Source: an uncultured Metabacillus sp. (GTDB lineage: Bacteria; Bacillota; Bacilli; Bacillales; Bacillaceae). From it: 44,176 nucleotides of DNA. The translations under genes and the position numbers were made by a program. Below, one piece after another: positions 8,563 through 16,640 of this stretch (the first letter of the stretch is position 1; every line of letters starts with the position of its first letter). The notes under the pieces were generated by a model. That model was not told the DNA's origin. It was given only the letters and a program-made list of their open reading frames with translations, and searched no databases. The stretch spans positions 1-44,176 of the forward strand of contig NZ_CANNCR010000037.1 in the NCBI RefSeq assembly GCF_947503125.1, written 5' to 3'.

Positions 8563-8752
8563 GAAAAGCGCAAGACGCTTAGCATTCGCCGACAAGCATA
8601 AGGCGAAAAGGAATAGAAGGTGTTCTTTACCTTCTATTCCTATTTGACTAGACCCTAGAGGCAGTTAAAAACTAGGGCGGCCTTATCTCTTAACTGCACT
8701 GGCACGTCCTGTGCTTCGCCGATGGCGCCTGGAGCTAGACACTAAAACTAAG
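8562..8752. repeat. Dispersed intergenic repeat, long copy
   Basis: Begins at the last base of the upstream stop codon. It shares with 27850-27972 the blocks GCTTAGCATTCG, CGACAAGCATAAGGCGAA, AGGAATAGAAGGTGTTCTTT, ATGACTAGACCCTAGAG-like sequence and CGATGGCGCCTGGAGCTAGA. This copy has about 70 extra bases in the middle, including internal hairpins such as GGAATAGAAGG...CCTTCTATTCC and CAGTTAAAAACTAGG...CTTAACTG. It has no coding capacity. It looks like the palindromic, non-autonomous repeats scattered in many Bacillus-related genomes. Confidence 0.75.
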
Positions 8753-8775
8753 TAAAAATTTATACTTTATCTTTT

Positions 8776-8805
8776 AAAAAAAGGGTGACTAAATCGTCAC
8801 CCTTC
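8776..8805 (-). terminator. Terminator of the PTS / EEP operon
   Basis: AAGGGTGAC (8781-8789) and GTCACCCTT (8796-8804) form a perfect 9-bp stem. On the minus strand it is followed by seven T. It overlaps the stop codon of the EEP gene. Confidence 0.85.
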
Positions 8806-9594
8806 TTCGTTAATCACAACCTCCACTCCAAAATGATCAGAAATGACAGGCTTATTTTCCCCATTAAAAATAACAGTAGATTTGTTCACAGCAATAGGCA
8901 TATTCGTAAAAATATAATCAATGCGCAAATCTTGTTTATTTACATCCCATCCCGCAATTTTTCCTTTGACAGTTATCCCGTTATCCTTTATATTCGCTAA
9001 TTGATAAGTATCATATAATCCTTTATTTAGTAAATAATCATACCCCTCATTTTTTACATTGGCAGGATTATTAAAGTCACCCATTAAATAAAACTTGCGA
9101 TCCTTTTGAACTTGGGAAAGCAATGAATCTACTTGGCTTTGAAATGGTTCTTCTTCATCCCGCCACCACCCTAGATGGCAGGAATAAAAGGAGATCAGCT
9201 CATTGTTATAGCGAATTTTTGCCCCAACAATTTTCCTCGTTTTCCAGTAATTCGTGTCTTCTGATTGACTGATAAAAAACGAAACCTCTTCTTCAATTTG
9301 ATGCTTTGTTAATAATGCCAAGCCTTCTTCATATTTTTCATAACCGATGTGAGAAAAATCCCAGACATACTCATAATTTGTTACGCCAATTTCCTTAAGA
9401 TGATGTAAAAGAACCGCAATAAAGTTATCTTTTTTAACCTTTCCTTCACATTTTTCTTCACCAATTAACTGACTTACTTCCTGAAGAGCAATGACATCAT
9501 AAGATATTTCCTTAATTGTTTTAGCTAAACATTTTATTTTGTCCAGCTGATTTTCCTCTTGCCATGAATGACAATTTAATGTTAAAAGTTTCAT
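8797..9594 (-). CDS. Endonuclease/exonuclease/phosphatase (EEP) family hydrolase
   Basis: 265 residues with the DNase I-like fold. Visible motifs are LLTLNCHSW at the start (metal-binding Asn), IALQEVS near 35-41 (catalytic Glu), YLMGDFNNP near 172 (Asp and Asn), DYIFTN, and ISDHFGVEV near the end (catalytic Asp-His pair). Members cleave phosphodiesters or phosphomonoesters in nucleic acids, sphingomyelin or sugar phosphates. ATG 9594 follows GGAG with an 8-nt gap and overlaps the PTS stop by 4 nt (ATGA), so it is translationally coupled to the EIICB gene. That suggests work on the imported sugar phosphate or another phosphoester tied to it; this is inference. No signal peptide. Confidence 0.85.
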   Translation of the reverse strand: MKLLTLNCHSWQEENQLDKIKCLAKTIKEISYDVIALQEVSQLIGEEKCEGKVKKDNFIAVLLHHLKEIGVTNYEYVWDFSHIGYEKYEEGLALLTKHQIEEEVSFFISQSEDTNYWKTRKIVGAKIRYNNELISFYSCHLGWWRDEEEPFQSQVDSLLSQVQKDRKFYLMGDFNNPANVKNEGYDYLLNKGLYDTYQLANIKDNGITVKGKIAGWDVNKQDLRIDYIFTNMPIAVNKSTVIFNGENKPVISDHFGVEVVINEEG

Positions 9595-11249
9595 TGGTTA
9601 CGCTCCAAACGATCTTGAATATCTGATTTGAGGACATCAGCCTTTGGCCCGTAAATGGCTTGTACACCTTTATCTTTAATAATTAATCCTAATGCACCGT
9701 TTTTCTTCCATTCTTGTTCAGAAGCAACCGCTTCTACATCTTTAATTGTGACACGAAGTCTAGTCATACATGCATCAACATCTTCAATATTATCTTTTCC
9801 GCCTAATAAGCCGATGATCGCTGTTGCAAGAGAATCATCTGTTTTGTTTTTATCGTTGTTTTCGTTTACATGAGCTAGGTCACTATTTTCTTCTTCAATA
9901 TAATTTCCTAAACGTCCTGGTGTCGGCATTTTGAATTTTTTAATCATAAAGTTGGCAACAGTAAAGTTTAAACCGAAAAATACAAGACATGCTATAATAA
10001 AATTAACCAGATCCAGCCACAAACCAGCTTTGATAATCATAGGTGTTCTTGTCAATAATTCAATGATACCAAAGGAATGAACTCGTATATCAATTATATC
10101 TACTATGGCAAAGGAAAATCCTGTCATGACCGCATAAGCAACATAAAGAACTGGTGCTGCAAACATAAACATAAACTCAATTGGTTCCGTTACCCCTGTT
10201 AAAAATACAGCTAATCCTGCAGATAAGAACATCGATTTGTATTTTGTTCGCTTTTCTTTATCAACATTCCGATACATCGCTAATGCGATCCCGATTAATG
10301 CGGCACAAGATAAGATCATCTGTCCAACTTTAAAGCGGGCAGGTGTTACATCATTTAATAAAGCTTTATAACCTTCGATATCACCAGCGGCAAGGAAATT
10401 ATTTAAATCCGCAATCCATGCAAGCCATAAGGGATCTTGACCTGCAACCGTCTGACCGGCACTTGGACCTGTTAAGATCGTGTAGGTTCCTCCAAGCTCC
10501 GTATAATTCATTGGAACCGTCAACATATGATGTAAACCAAATGGAAGCAATAACCGCTCTAACGCACCAAATATAAATGGGGCGATAACAGGAGCAGTAT
10601 CTCGAGACGATGCAATCCATTTTCCAAAATCATTTAATAATCCTTGAACAAATGGCCAGATGATCGCCAAAATGATCGCTGTAATAACAGATCCAACAAT
10701 CACAACAAATGGAACAAAGCGTTTTCCGTTAAAAAAAGCAAGTGATTGTGGCAGTTTACTGTAGTTATAGTATTTATTAAAGATATTAGCACCTAAAAAA
10801 CCGGAAATAATGCCCACAAATACGCCCATATTTAATGCTGGAGCACCTAGTATCGATGTAAAATAATCCTTAACAACTAATTCGCTGCCGAATAAAGAAG
10901 TTACTGTTGCTGATTGATCACTCAACATGTCACTATTCACACCAAAAATAGCCCCAGTAATCCGATTAATTAACACAAAGGCAATTAATGCGGCAAAAGC
11001 TCCTCCAGCACGTTCCTTCGCCCATGATCCACCTATAGCTACTGCGAATAAAACATGTAAGTTACCAATAATCGCCCAACCGATTTCTTCCATCACAAGT
11101 GCAATCGTTTGCACAATAGACAAATCAACATCGACCATTCCTACTAACTTTCCAAGAGAAATCATAATTCCAGCTGCAGGCATAACTGCAACAACTACTA
11201 ATAAAGCTTTTCCAAACTTTTGCCAAAAATCAAATGATGTGATTTTCAT
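9591..11249 (-). CDS. PTS transporter subunit EIICB, glucose/maltose type
   Basis: 552 residues. The N-terminal EIIC domain (about 1-400) has some ten membrane segments and the motif LTGVTEPIEFMFMF near 350-363. After a polar linker (EEENSDLAHVNENNDKN) the C-terminal EIIB domain (about 465-552) carries the phosphorylated cysteine in DVDACMTRLRV. It imports and phosphorylates a hexose or alpha-glucoside using phosphate from HPr via an EIIA; no EIIA is fused or adjacent, so a Glc-type EIIA must come from elsewhere. The frame opens at 11291, but AGGAGG is 9 nt before ATG 11249 (MKITSFDFWQKFGKAL). It forms an operon with the EEP gene and has two LacI/CcpA-type operators upstream. The sugar (glucose, maltose, other) cannot be decided. 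Confidence 0.92.
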   Translation of the reverse strand: MKITSFDFWQKFGKALLVVVAVMPAAGIMISLGKLVGMVDVDLSIVQTIALVMEEIGWAIIGNLHVLFAVAIGGSWAKERAGGAFAALIAFVLINRITGAIFGVNSDMLSDQSATVTSLFGSELVVKDYFTSILGAPALNMGVFVGIISGFLGANIFNKYYNYSKLPQSLAFFNGKRFVPFVVIVGSVITAIILAIIWPFVQGLLNDFGKWIASSRDTAPVIAPFIFGALERLLLPFGLHHMLTVPMNYTELGGTYTILTGPSAGQTVAGQDPLWLAWIADLNNFLAAGDIEGYKALLNDVTPARFKVGQMILSCAALIGIALAMYRNVDKEKRTKYKSMFLSAGLAVFLTGVTEPIEFMFMFAAPVLYVAYAVMTGFSFAIVDIIDIRVHSFGIIELLTRTPMIIKAGLWLDLVNFIIACLVFFGLNFTVANFMIKKFKMPTPGRLGNYIEEENSDLAHVNENNDKNKTDDSLATAIIGLLGGKDNIEDVDACMTRLRVTIKDVEAVASEQEWKKNGALGLIIKDKGVQAIYGPKADVLKSDIQDRLERNQ

Positions 11250-11287
11250 AGAGCTGAGCCTCCTAAAATAAATAATATTAAAGATGA

Positions 11288-11299
11288 GCAACCGTTTGC
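11288..11299. promoter_or_regulatory. LacI/CcpA-type operator 1 upstream of PTS gene
   Basis: GCAACCGTTTGC, an imperfect palindrome centred on CG, 38 nt upstream of the PTS start. A near-identical element lies at 11383-11394. The shape fits operators of LacI/GalR-family repressors (MalR-like GCAAACGTTTGC) or a cre site. Confidence 0.55.
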
Positions 11300-11382
11300 A
11301 TTTATAGTTAAATGAAGTGTGCTCTTTACTTTTAAAGGGTTTTCTTTTCCTGTAAATAAAGTATCATAATTACTGATTAAGC

Positions 11383-11394
11383 GCAATCGTTTGC
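11383..11394. promoter_or_regulatory. LacI/CcpA-type operator 2 upstream of PTS gene
   Basis: GCAATCGTTTGC, 11 of 12 bases identical to operator 1 and 95 bp from it (about nine helical turns). Spacing and likeness suggest a looping pair bound by one LacI-family repressor. No such repressor is encoded in the window. Confidence 0.55.
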
Positions 11395-11434
11395 ATGAAA
11401 TTTTTTATATTATTTTTTTGCAAAAATGAACTCT

Positions 11435-11581
11435 TCAAGAAATAATATCAATTAATGGAGATAATATTCCTCCAGGTACATCATATCCATAAACAATCGA
11501 ACAAATGAGATAAACGATCACGATGGCAATTATTGCTGCTACAATATGATTTTCGATCCTACGAATCGATTCTTTCTTCAA
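11435..11581 (-). CDS. Small single-pass membrane protein, 48 codons
   Basis: TTG at 11581 follows GAGGAGG with a 10-nt gap. The product begins KKESIRRIENH and then has a hydrophobic helix (IVAAIIAIVIVYLICSIVYG), followed by a short tail ending SPLIDIIS. The charged N-terminus and single helix suit a small inner-membrane protein. I do not recognise a family. It lies between the PTS promoter region and a strong hairpin (11674-11722). Confidence 0.55.
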   Translation of the reverse strand: MKKESIRRIENHIVAAIIAIVIVYLICSIVYGYDVPGGILSPLIDIIS

Positions 11582-11673
11582 AACAAATCAGCCTCCTCTA
11601 CTCTTCTTTCATTATTTTGTTTCATTTTTTATAATTTAAACTATATTATTACTTATTGTTTTACATTAACTTT

Positions 11674-11722
11674 TTAAAATAATTAACCCCTCGTGTATTT
11701 CACGAGGGGTTAATTATTTTAA
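11674..11722 (-). terminator. Terminator of the GH105 gene, 22-bp perfect stem
   Basis: A perfect 22-bp inverted repeat around CCCCTCGTG/CACGAGGGG with a 5-nt loop. The outer arms are AT-rich, giving a T-rich tail in either direction. It lies about 75 nt after the GH105 stop and probably also insulates the small membrane-protein gene. Confidence 0.8.
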
Positions 11723-11796
11723 TGTCAAATGGTTTTAGTAAATAAATTTACTAGGTAACGGACCTGCAAATCAAAAAAATCAACTTAATAATGAAA

Positions 11797-12900
11797 TTAA
11801 ATATAATAATGTAAAAATTCAGACAAACAAAGCACAGCTAGCGATTGTCCGTACGGCATAGTGGTAATTTTTATTTCTTTATAGAAATCTAAACTGTCAC
11901 CCATACCTGTACCTACAGACACCTTTTGCAGGGCACCCTCATCATTAATTTCTTTTAAAATTCCTTGAATGGCTTTGTATGCTACTTCCTTGTATTCTTG
12001 ACTAACATATCGTTTATGGACAGATTTTAAGATTCCATAGGCAAAACCTGCTGTTGCTGATGCTTCCAAATAAGATGATTTATCGTTGATTAAGGTATGC
12101 CATAATCCGCTCTCATCTTGATAAGCTGCTAACGCTTCAATCTGTCTATTTAATGTATCAATTAGAAACTCTCTAAAGAAATCCCCTTCTTTTAAATCCA
12201 AAATTTCAATAATTTCTGGTATGGCAATGGTTATCCAGCAGTTTCCTCTTCCCCATAATGCTTCAGCATAATTGTGATTTTCTTCAAAGGTCCATCCATG
12301 GAACCATAATCCTGTTTTACGATCACTTAAATATTTAATATGAATTAAAAATTGTTTCTTAGCTTCTTCTATATATTCCGGTTTGTTGAAAAGCCTTCCA
12401 ATTTTCGCTAGGGGAAGCACAGTCATCATCAATGTATCATCCCAAAGCTGGTTTTTATTTTCAGGACCATATGTCATATGCTGAAGACCATCTTCCTTTG
12501 TACGCGGCATATCATACATAACCCACTCTGCCCAATCTTCTAAATAAGGCACAAATGTCTGATCCTTCGTTTCTTCATATAAAAAAGCTAAAGTTAATAG
12601 CGGAGCCATTGTATTTACATTTTTAGGTGGGACTCCTTCTTCAAATCTAGCTTTAAACCAATCTGTAATAATCTTAATAGCCTTTTGGTTATTTGTTAGC
12701 TTCCAATATTTAAAAATTCCGTATAACCCAACACCTTGTGGCCAGTTCCAAACGTTCCAGCTCTTATCATCAACAACCAAACCATCGAAGTTTAATAGAA
12801 ATTCACCTGTATTATCTTTTATTTGAGAAAGATTATCCATCAGCTTATCAATATGATCGATGACTTCTGTTCTTTGAATAAAAACTTCTTTTTGAATCAT
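11797..12900 (-). CDS. GH105 unsaturated glycuronyl (rhamnogalacturonyl) hydrolase
   Basis: 367 residues, an (alpha/alpha)6 barrel of the GH88/GH105 group, like Bacillus YteR/YesR. These enzymes hydrate the 4,5-unsaturated uronic acid left by pectin lyases and so release it from the oligosaccharide. Family features are NVWNWPQGVGLYGI near 48-61, LWDDTLMMTVLPLA near 151-164 with the catalytic Asp, WFHGWTF, YAEALWGRGNCW near 211-222 and SASATAGFAYGI-like EASATAGFAYGI near 278-289. No signal peptide, so cytoplasmic. TTG 12915 opens the frame, but GGAGGG is 7 nt before ATG 12900. It has its own promoter (13091-13119), a cre site in the leader and a strong terminator, so it is a monocistronic, carbon-controlled gene. 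Intact length. Confidence 0.88.
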   Translation of the reverse strand: MIQKEVFIQRTEVIDHIDKLMDNLSQIKDNTGEFLLNFDGLVVDDKSWNVWNWPQGVGLYGIFKYWKLTNNQKAIKIITDWFKARFEEGVPPKNVNTMAPLLTLAFLYEETKDQTFVPYLEDWAEWVMYDMPRTKEDGLQHMTYGPENKNQLWDDTLMMTVLPLAKIGRLFNKPEYIEEAKKQFLIHIKYLSDRKTGLWFHGWTFEENHNYAEALWGRGNCWITIAIPEIIEILDLKEGDFFREFLIDTLNRQIEALAAYQDESGLWHTLINDKSSYLEASATAGFAYGILKSVHKRYVSQEYKEVAYKAIQGILKEINDEGALQKVSVGTGMGDSLDFYKEIKITTMPYGQSLAVLCLSEFLHYYI

Positions 12901-12953
12901 GTATATTCCCTCCAACTGAATAATAAATTGAGTGCTTACTTAAAACATGCCCA

Positions 12954-12967
12954 ATTAAACGTTTTCA
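12954..12967. promoter_or_regulatory. cre (CcpA) site in the GH105 leader
   Basis: On the minus strand TGAAAACGTTTAAT matches 13 of 14 positions of the cre consensus TGWAARCGYTWNCW. It lies 54 nt upstream of the GH105 start and about 120 nt after the predicted transcription start, so CcpA would act as a roadblock. Confidence 0.55.
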
Positions 12968-13090
12968 AATTACATATAACATAGCTTTTCTTTTCTCTTT
13001 TCCCTGAAAGTAATTCCGTTTTAGTTCAAAAATTTCTTTTCTTTTGTTCTTTTACTACCCTTTTTGTTTATTTATTTCCTTTTGTTTTTG

Positions 13091-13119
13091 ATTATAGTGA
13101 ACTTATTGGAATTGGTCAA
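13091..13119 (-). promoter_or_regulatory. Sigma-A promoter of the GH105 gene
   Basis: On the minus strand TTGACC (13119-13114), a 17-nt spacer and TATAAT (13096-13091). This predicts a leader of about 185 nt, with a purine-rich stretch around 13000-13080. Confidence 0.7.
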
Positions 13120-13152
13120 TGAAAATTAATAAAAAATTTGAGAAAAAATTCG

Positions 13153-13183
13153 CAAAAAAAGTAGAAGAAACTTTCCTCTACTT
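13153..13183 (-). terminator. Terminator of acoR
   Basis: On the minus strand AAGTAGA (13183-13177) pairs with TCTACTT (13165-13159), with further pairing inside, followed by a T run and GCG. It begins 6 nt after the acoR stop. Confidence 0.75.
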
Positions 13184-13189
13184 ATATTA

Positions 13190-15079
13190 TCAAAGATTAA
13201 ATTTTCGTACCCGCTTATAAAATGTACTTCTTGGAATGTTTAAGTATTCAGCTGCTAATGTTACATTTCCATTTGTTTTCTGCAATGCCTGAATCATCTG
13301 TTCTTTTTGGATTTTTTCACGTAGGGTTAATTTTTCTGAATTCGAATTTATTAGTGAACTTGGAGAGTTACGATCAAAAATAAGATTTTTTTGCTTACTT
13401 TCAAATAAAGAAGGTAAAAAATGCTGTAATTGTTCGGTTTGCTTTACTCCTCCTTTAACTAAAATATTTATTCTCTCAATGACATTTAATAGCTCTCGTA
13501 TATTCCCTGGCCAATCGTGTTTCATCATTGCAAGGTGAATTTCCTCTGGAATCTCGAAATCCCAAGCATGTTTTTGACAAAAATATCGAATTAGGTATGG
13601 AATATCTTCTTTTCTATCTCGTAACGCTGGTACAGTAATTGGATAGACATGAAGTCTGTAATACAAGTCCTCCCGGAAGGTTCCTTCACAAACCATTTGG
13701 TAAAGATCGCGATTAGTAGCTGCAATTACCCTAATATTTAGAGGAATTTCCTTTGTACCGCCAATAGGTGTTATTGTCCGCTCTTGAAGGACTCTTAATA
13801 AAGACACTTGCATGGATTCTGAAATTTCACCAATTTCATCTAAAAAAATCGTTCCATTGTTCGCTTGTTCAAATTTACCTTTATACCCTTGCCGACGCGC
13901 ACCTGTAAAAGCTCCTTCTACATAACCAAATAGCTCACTTGCCATTAATTCTTTATGGATGGCTCCACAATTCACCGCAACAAAAGGTCCATTTTTTCTT
14001 GAACTATTTTCATGAATTGATCGTGCACAAAGTTCCTTGCCTGTTCCCGTTTCCCCATAAATACAAACACTCGCATCTGTTTTGGCTACAAGCTTCATTT
14101 CAACAAGTGCTTTTTGAAAAGCATTGCTTGTTCCTGTTTCACCTTTAAAATGAAACTTTTCTATTTCAACACTAGGAATGAAAAAAGAGTTGGCCCTCGT
14201 TGTTAACTGATCTTTTAAATAAATGGCCCGGCCGATCAAATGAGCATGTCTATAATCAGAATAAATCGGTATGTCTAATTGAATGGTCAGGCCGAATTCC
14301 TGTAAATCCTCAAGATTAGTACCTATGAAAGTCATAAATCTTTCCCGCAATGAATTACTTGCAAACACTATTTCATGTTGATTATTACAAATAATAACTA
14401 GTTCGTTGGTTTCCGTATATTTAATTGATTTTTGCATTAATTCATATTCATCTTTATGTACATTGAAACTTAATTCACGTTCAATCGCATATGCAACAGA
14501 AGTTACCATTCCAAGCATAAACGGATGGGAGCGCTCAACTGGACAAGAAACATCAATAACTCCCAGCAATTTCCCACCAGCATCCCGGATGGGCGCAGCA
14601 GCACAGCTCCAATAATGCGAAGCGATTGTGTAATGCTCTGAACCAGTTATCATGATTGGTTCTCCAATTTGCAGAACAGTTCCAATCGCATTCGTCCCAA
14701 CTTCATTCTCCGTCCAGCGGATCCCTTCGACAAAATTAATGGCACTCGCCCTATGGAGTATCTCTTTATTACCGGAAACCGATAATACATAACCATCCGG
14801 ATCTATAATAAGAGCCATCATTCCTAAGGATGTAATAGAATCATATAAACGATGAATGTGAGGCTGTGCGACATTCAAAAGAGATTTATTTTTTTCCTTT
14901 TGTGTTTCAAACTCTTCCTTCGAAAGAATAGTTGTCCCTTCATGTTGATATGGATTGACATCAGCTTTCTTACAACGGTACCAGGATTCGCTAATTTGCT
15001 TAGAAATACGTGATGAATCAAGTGTACCTTCATTAACAAACCGTTTCCACGTGTTTAATGGGAGTACAGTGTCCATCAT
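13190..15079 (-). CDS. acoR: Sigma-54-dependent activator of acetoin catabolism
   Basis: 629 residues with AcoR architecture. The N-terminal GAF-type sensor (about 70-210) includes WTENEVGTNAIGT and SCAAAPIRDAGGKLLGVIDVS. The central AAA+ domain (about 310-540) has Walker A GETGTGKELCARSIH, the sigma-54 contact loop GYVEGAFTGARRQGYKGKFE (GAFTGA intact) and Walker B GTIFLDEIGE. The C-terminal Fis-type HTH is GNVTLAAEYLNIPRSTFYKR. It activates -24/-12 promoters of acetoin genes in response to acetoin. ATG 15079 has GAGGAG 9 nt upstream. The gene is last on the strand after acoABCL and bdhA, with its own promoter at 15164-15193. Its likely site is the inverted repeat at 21693-21726. In B. subtilis acoR is the step through which CcpA represses the aco operon; a cre-like site lies upstream here too. 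Confidence 0.92.
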   Translation of the reverse strand: MMDTVLPLNTWKRFVNEGTLDSSRISKQISESWYRCKKADVNPYQHEGTTILSKEEFETQKEKNKSLLNVAQPHIHRLYDSITSLGMMALIIDPDGYVLSVSGNKEILHRASAINFVEGIRWTENEVGTNAIGTVLQIGEPIMITGSEHYTIASHYWSCAAAPIRDAGGKLLGVIDVSCPVERSHPFMLGMVTSVAYAIERELSFNVHKDEYELMQKSIKYTETNELVIICNNQHEIVFASNSLRERFMTFIGTNLEDLQEFGLTIQLDIPIYSDYRHAHLIGRAIYLKDQLTTRANSFFIPSVEIEKFHFKGETGTSNAFQKALVEMKLVAKTDASVCIYGETGTGKELCARSIHENSSRKNGPFVAVNCGAIHKELMASELFGYVEGAFTGARRQGYKGKFEQANNGTIFLDEIGEISESMQVSLLRVLQERTITPIGGTKEIPLNIRVIAATNRDLYQMVCEGTFREDLYYRLHVYPITVPALRDRKEDIPYLIRYFCQKHAWDFEIPEEIHLAMMKHDWPGNIRELLNVIERINILVKGGVKQTEQLQHFLPSLFESKQKNLIFDRNSPSSLINSNSEKLTLREKIQKEQMIQALQKTNGNVTLAAEYLNIPRSTFYKRVRKFNL

Positions 15080-15163
15080 TTAAAATCTCTCCTCTATTAT
15101 TTTCTTCATAATGAGAATCCTAAAAATAGATTTGTTTCAAAAGTATATGTTACAAGGATGTAT

Positions 15164-15193
15164 ATTATAGGAGTTAAGTTAGGTGGATGTTCA
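15164..15193 (-). promoter_or_regulatory. Sigma-A promoter of acoR
   Basis: On the minus strand TGAACA (15193-15188), an 18-nt spacer and TATAAT (15169-15164), about 85 nt before the acoR start. Confidence 0.6.
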
Positions 15194-15243
15194 TTTAAAG
15201 TGTTAAAACAATGAGGGTTTATACTTTAACAATTGTTGTCATT

Positions 15244-15364
15244 AATTACCTGTACAATTTGATTCAGCTATCGGTATTCGTTAATAAGTTTATTATAACG
15301 ATATATGTAAGCACTTACAACTGATTTTTCATTTTTATCAATCTTCAAGATTGTACAGGTAATT
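15244..15364. repeat. 15-bp inverted repeat enclosing a cre-like site, acoR upstream region
   Basis: AATTACCTGTACAAT (15244-15258) is repeated inverted and perfect at 15350-15364, with 91 bp between. The enclosed DNA holds TGTAAGCACTTACA (15306-15319), a near-perfect palindrome matching 13 of 14 cre positions. The pair lies in the 315-bp gap between bdhA and acoR, upstream of the acoR promoter. It may be a paired operator, a large hairpin at the bdhA 3' end, or the ends of a small non-autonomous element. Confidence 0.6.
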
Positions 15365-15394
15365 CTATTACGTAATGCTATAATAGCTCCAAAA

Positions 15395-16444
15395 TCATGT
15401 TGGGGAAACAAGAATTTTAATATGGTTTTTGTTTTTGATTAATTCTTCAAACCCGCCTTCTATTATATTCTGTAAAACTATTTTTTCGGTTATAACCTCT
15501 TCAACAGGTAATCTCCCTTCAGCTATTAATCGAATCGTCATTGGGAATACATTTCGATAACCCAAGATCCCTTTCAATTGCCGTTCTTTTAAGACAAGAC
15601 TATTTGGTGAAATACTTGACTCTTTTTCCCATATACTTACAATAAGTACCTGTCCCCTCGTTTTTGCACATTCAATCGCATCGTTTAAACAAACATCCAC
15701 ACCCGTTACCTCAAAGCAAACATCTGCCCCGCCATTGGTTAACTCATTAACAGCTTCTATTACGTTTTCCTTAATAGGGTTAATAACAAAATGTGCTCCA
15801 ACATTTTTTGCAAGTTTTTGTCTTTCTTCAGAAATTTCAACAGCAATTATTTTACTAGCACCTGCTGAAACTGCTGCCTGAATAATCAGTAATCCTATCG
15901 GTCCTGCACCAAAAACAACGCAAGAATCACCTGCTTTTAAGGCACTTTCCCTAACTGCATGAACAGCAACAGCTGTAGGCTCAACCAATGCACCTTGTTC
16001 ATATGTCATATAATCTGGCAAAATATGAACCATTTCTTCGTTTACTGTGACAAATTCTGAAAAGCCGCCTCCACCGCCAGCTAATCCTAAAAACCCCAAT
16101 TGTTCACAGACATTATATGTTCCCGCTTTACAAGCCTTACACATACCACAGGCGAAAATGGGCTCTACTGTTACCTTATCGCCAACCTTAACTCTTGTTA
16201 CACCATCGCCTATTTCAGTCACTATACCAGAGAATTCATGACCTAATATAACCGGGACTTCCTCTCCTGTTAAAGGATGAGGCTGGGTGGGTAGAAAGAT
16301 GGGACCTGCAAGATATTCATGTAAATCTGTACCGCAAATACCGCACCATTTCACACGAATTTTTACCATACCAGACTGAATCATTGGTTCTTCTACTTCT
16401 TCAATCCGAATATCTCGAACTCCATACCATTTTGCAGCTTTCAT
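15395..16444 (-). CDS. bdhA: 2,3-butanediol dehydrogenase, zinc-dependent (MDR family)
   Basis: 349 residues, the medium-chain dehydrogenase fold. Catalytic zinc ligands: Cys in CGICGTDLHEY (about 37) and GHEFSG; the structural zinc loop is CGMCKACKAGTYNVC (about 100-114). The NAD-binding Rossmann motif is VVFGAGPIGLLIIQ (about 175-188). The insert LAGPIFLPTQPHPLTGEEVPVILGHE is typical of (R,R)-butanediol dehydrogenases of Bacillus. It interconverts 2,3-butanediol and acetoin with NAD(H), supplying acetoin to the neighbouring Aco complex. GGAG is 9 nt before ATG 16444; the frame opens slightly upstream. It follows acoL by about 200 nt with a possible terminator between, so read-through or a separate promoter are both possible. 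Stereochemistry is inferred. Confidence 0.88.
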   Translation of the reverse strand: MKAAKWYGVRDIRIEEVEEPMIQSGMVKIRVKWCGICGTDLHEYLAGPIFLPTQPHPLTGEEVPVILGHEFSGIVTEIGDGVTRVKVGDKVTVEPIFACGMCKACKAGTYNVCEQLGFLGLAGGGGGFSEFVTVNEEMVHILPDYMTYEQGALVEPTAVAVHAVRESALKAGDSCVVFGAGPIGLLIIQAAVSAGASKIIAVEISEERQKLAKNVGAHFVINPIKENVIEAVNELTNGGADVCFEVTGVDVCLNDAIECAKTRGQVLIVSIWEKESSISPNSLVLKERQLKGILGYRNVFPMTIRLIAEGRLPVEEVITEKIVLQNIIEGGFEELIKNKNHIKILVSPT

Positions 16445-16565
16445 GAACATCAACTCCGTATCATCTTATTATTTTAAATAATAGGACTTCAGTAAATTTA
16501 CCTAACTGAATATAGTTAGTGATCTTTCTTTCTTCTATAAACTTTTCGAACAAATAAAGCATGGT

Positions 16566-16602
16566 AAAATGCCCTGATAATACTTACATGCTTGGGCATT
16601 TT
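16566..16602 (-). terminator. Hairpin after acoL, partial terminator
   Basis: AAAATGCCC (16566-16574) pairs with GGGCATTTT (16594-16602), a 9-bp perfect stem with a 19-nt loop. The T run lies in the stem itself, so termination may be partial. It separates acoL from bdhA. Confidence 0.5.
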
Positions 16603-16640
16603 CCTGCTCTCATGTTACATATTAAAAGTATGGGAGTTTC

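Noticed and set aside
10343-10576. Frames on both strands inside the PTS gene
   Set aside because: Shadows of the EIIC coding sequence; no starts with ribosome binding sites.
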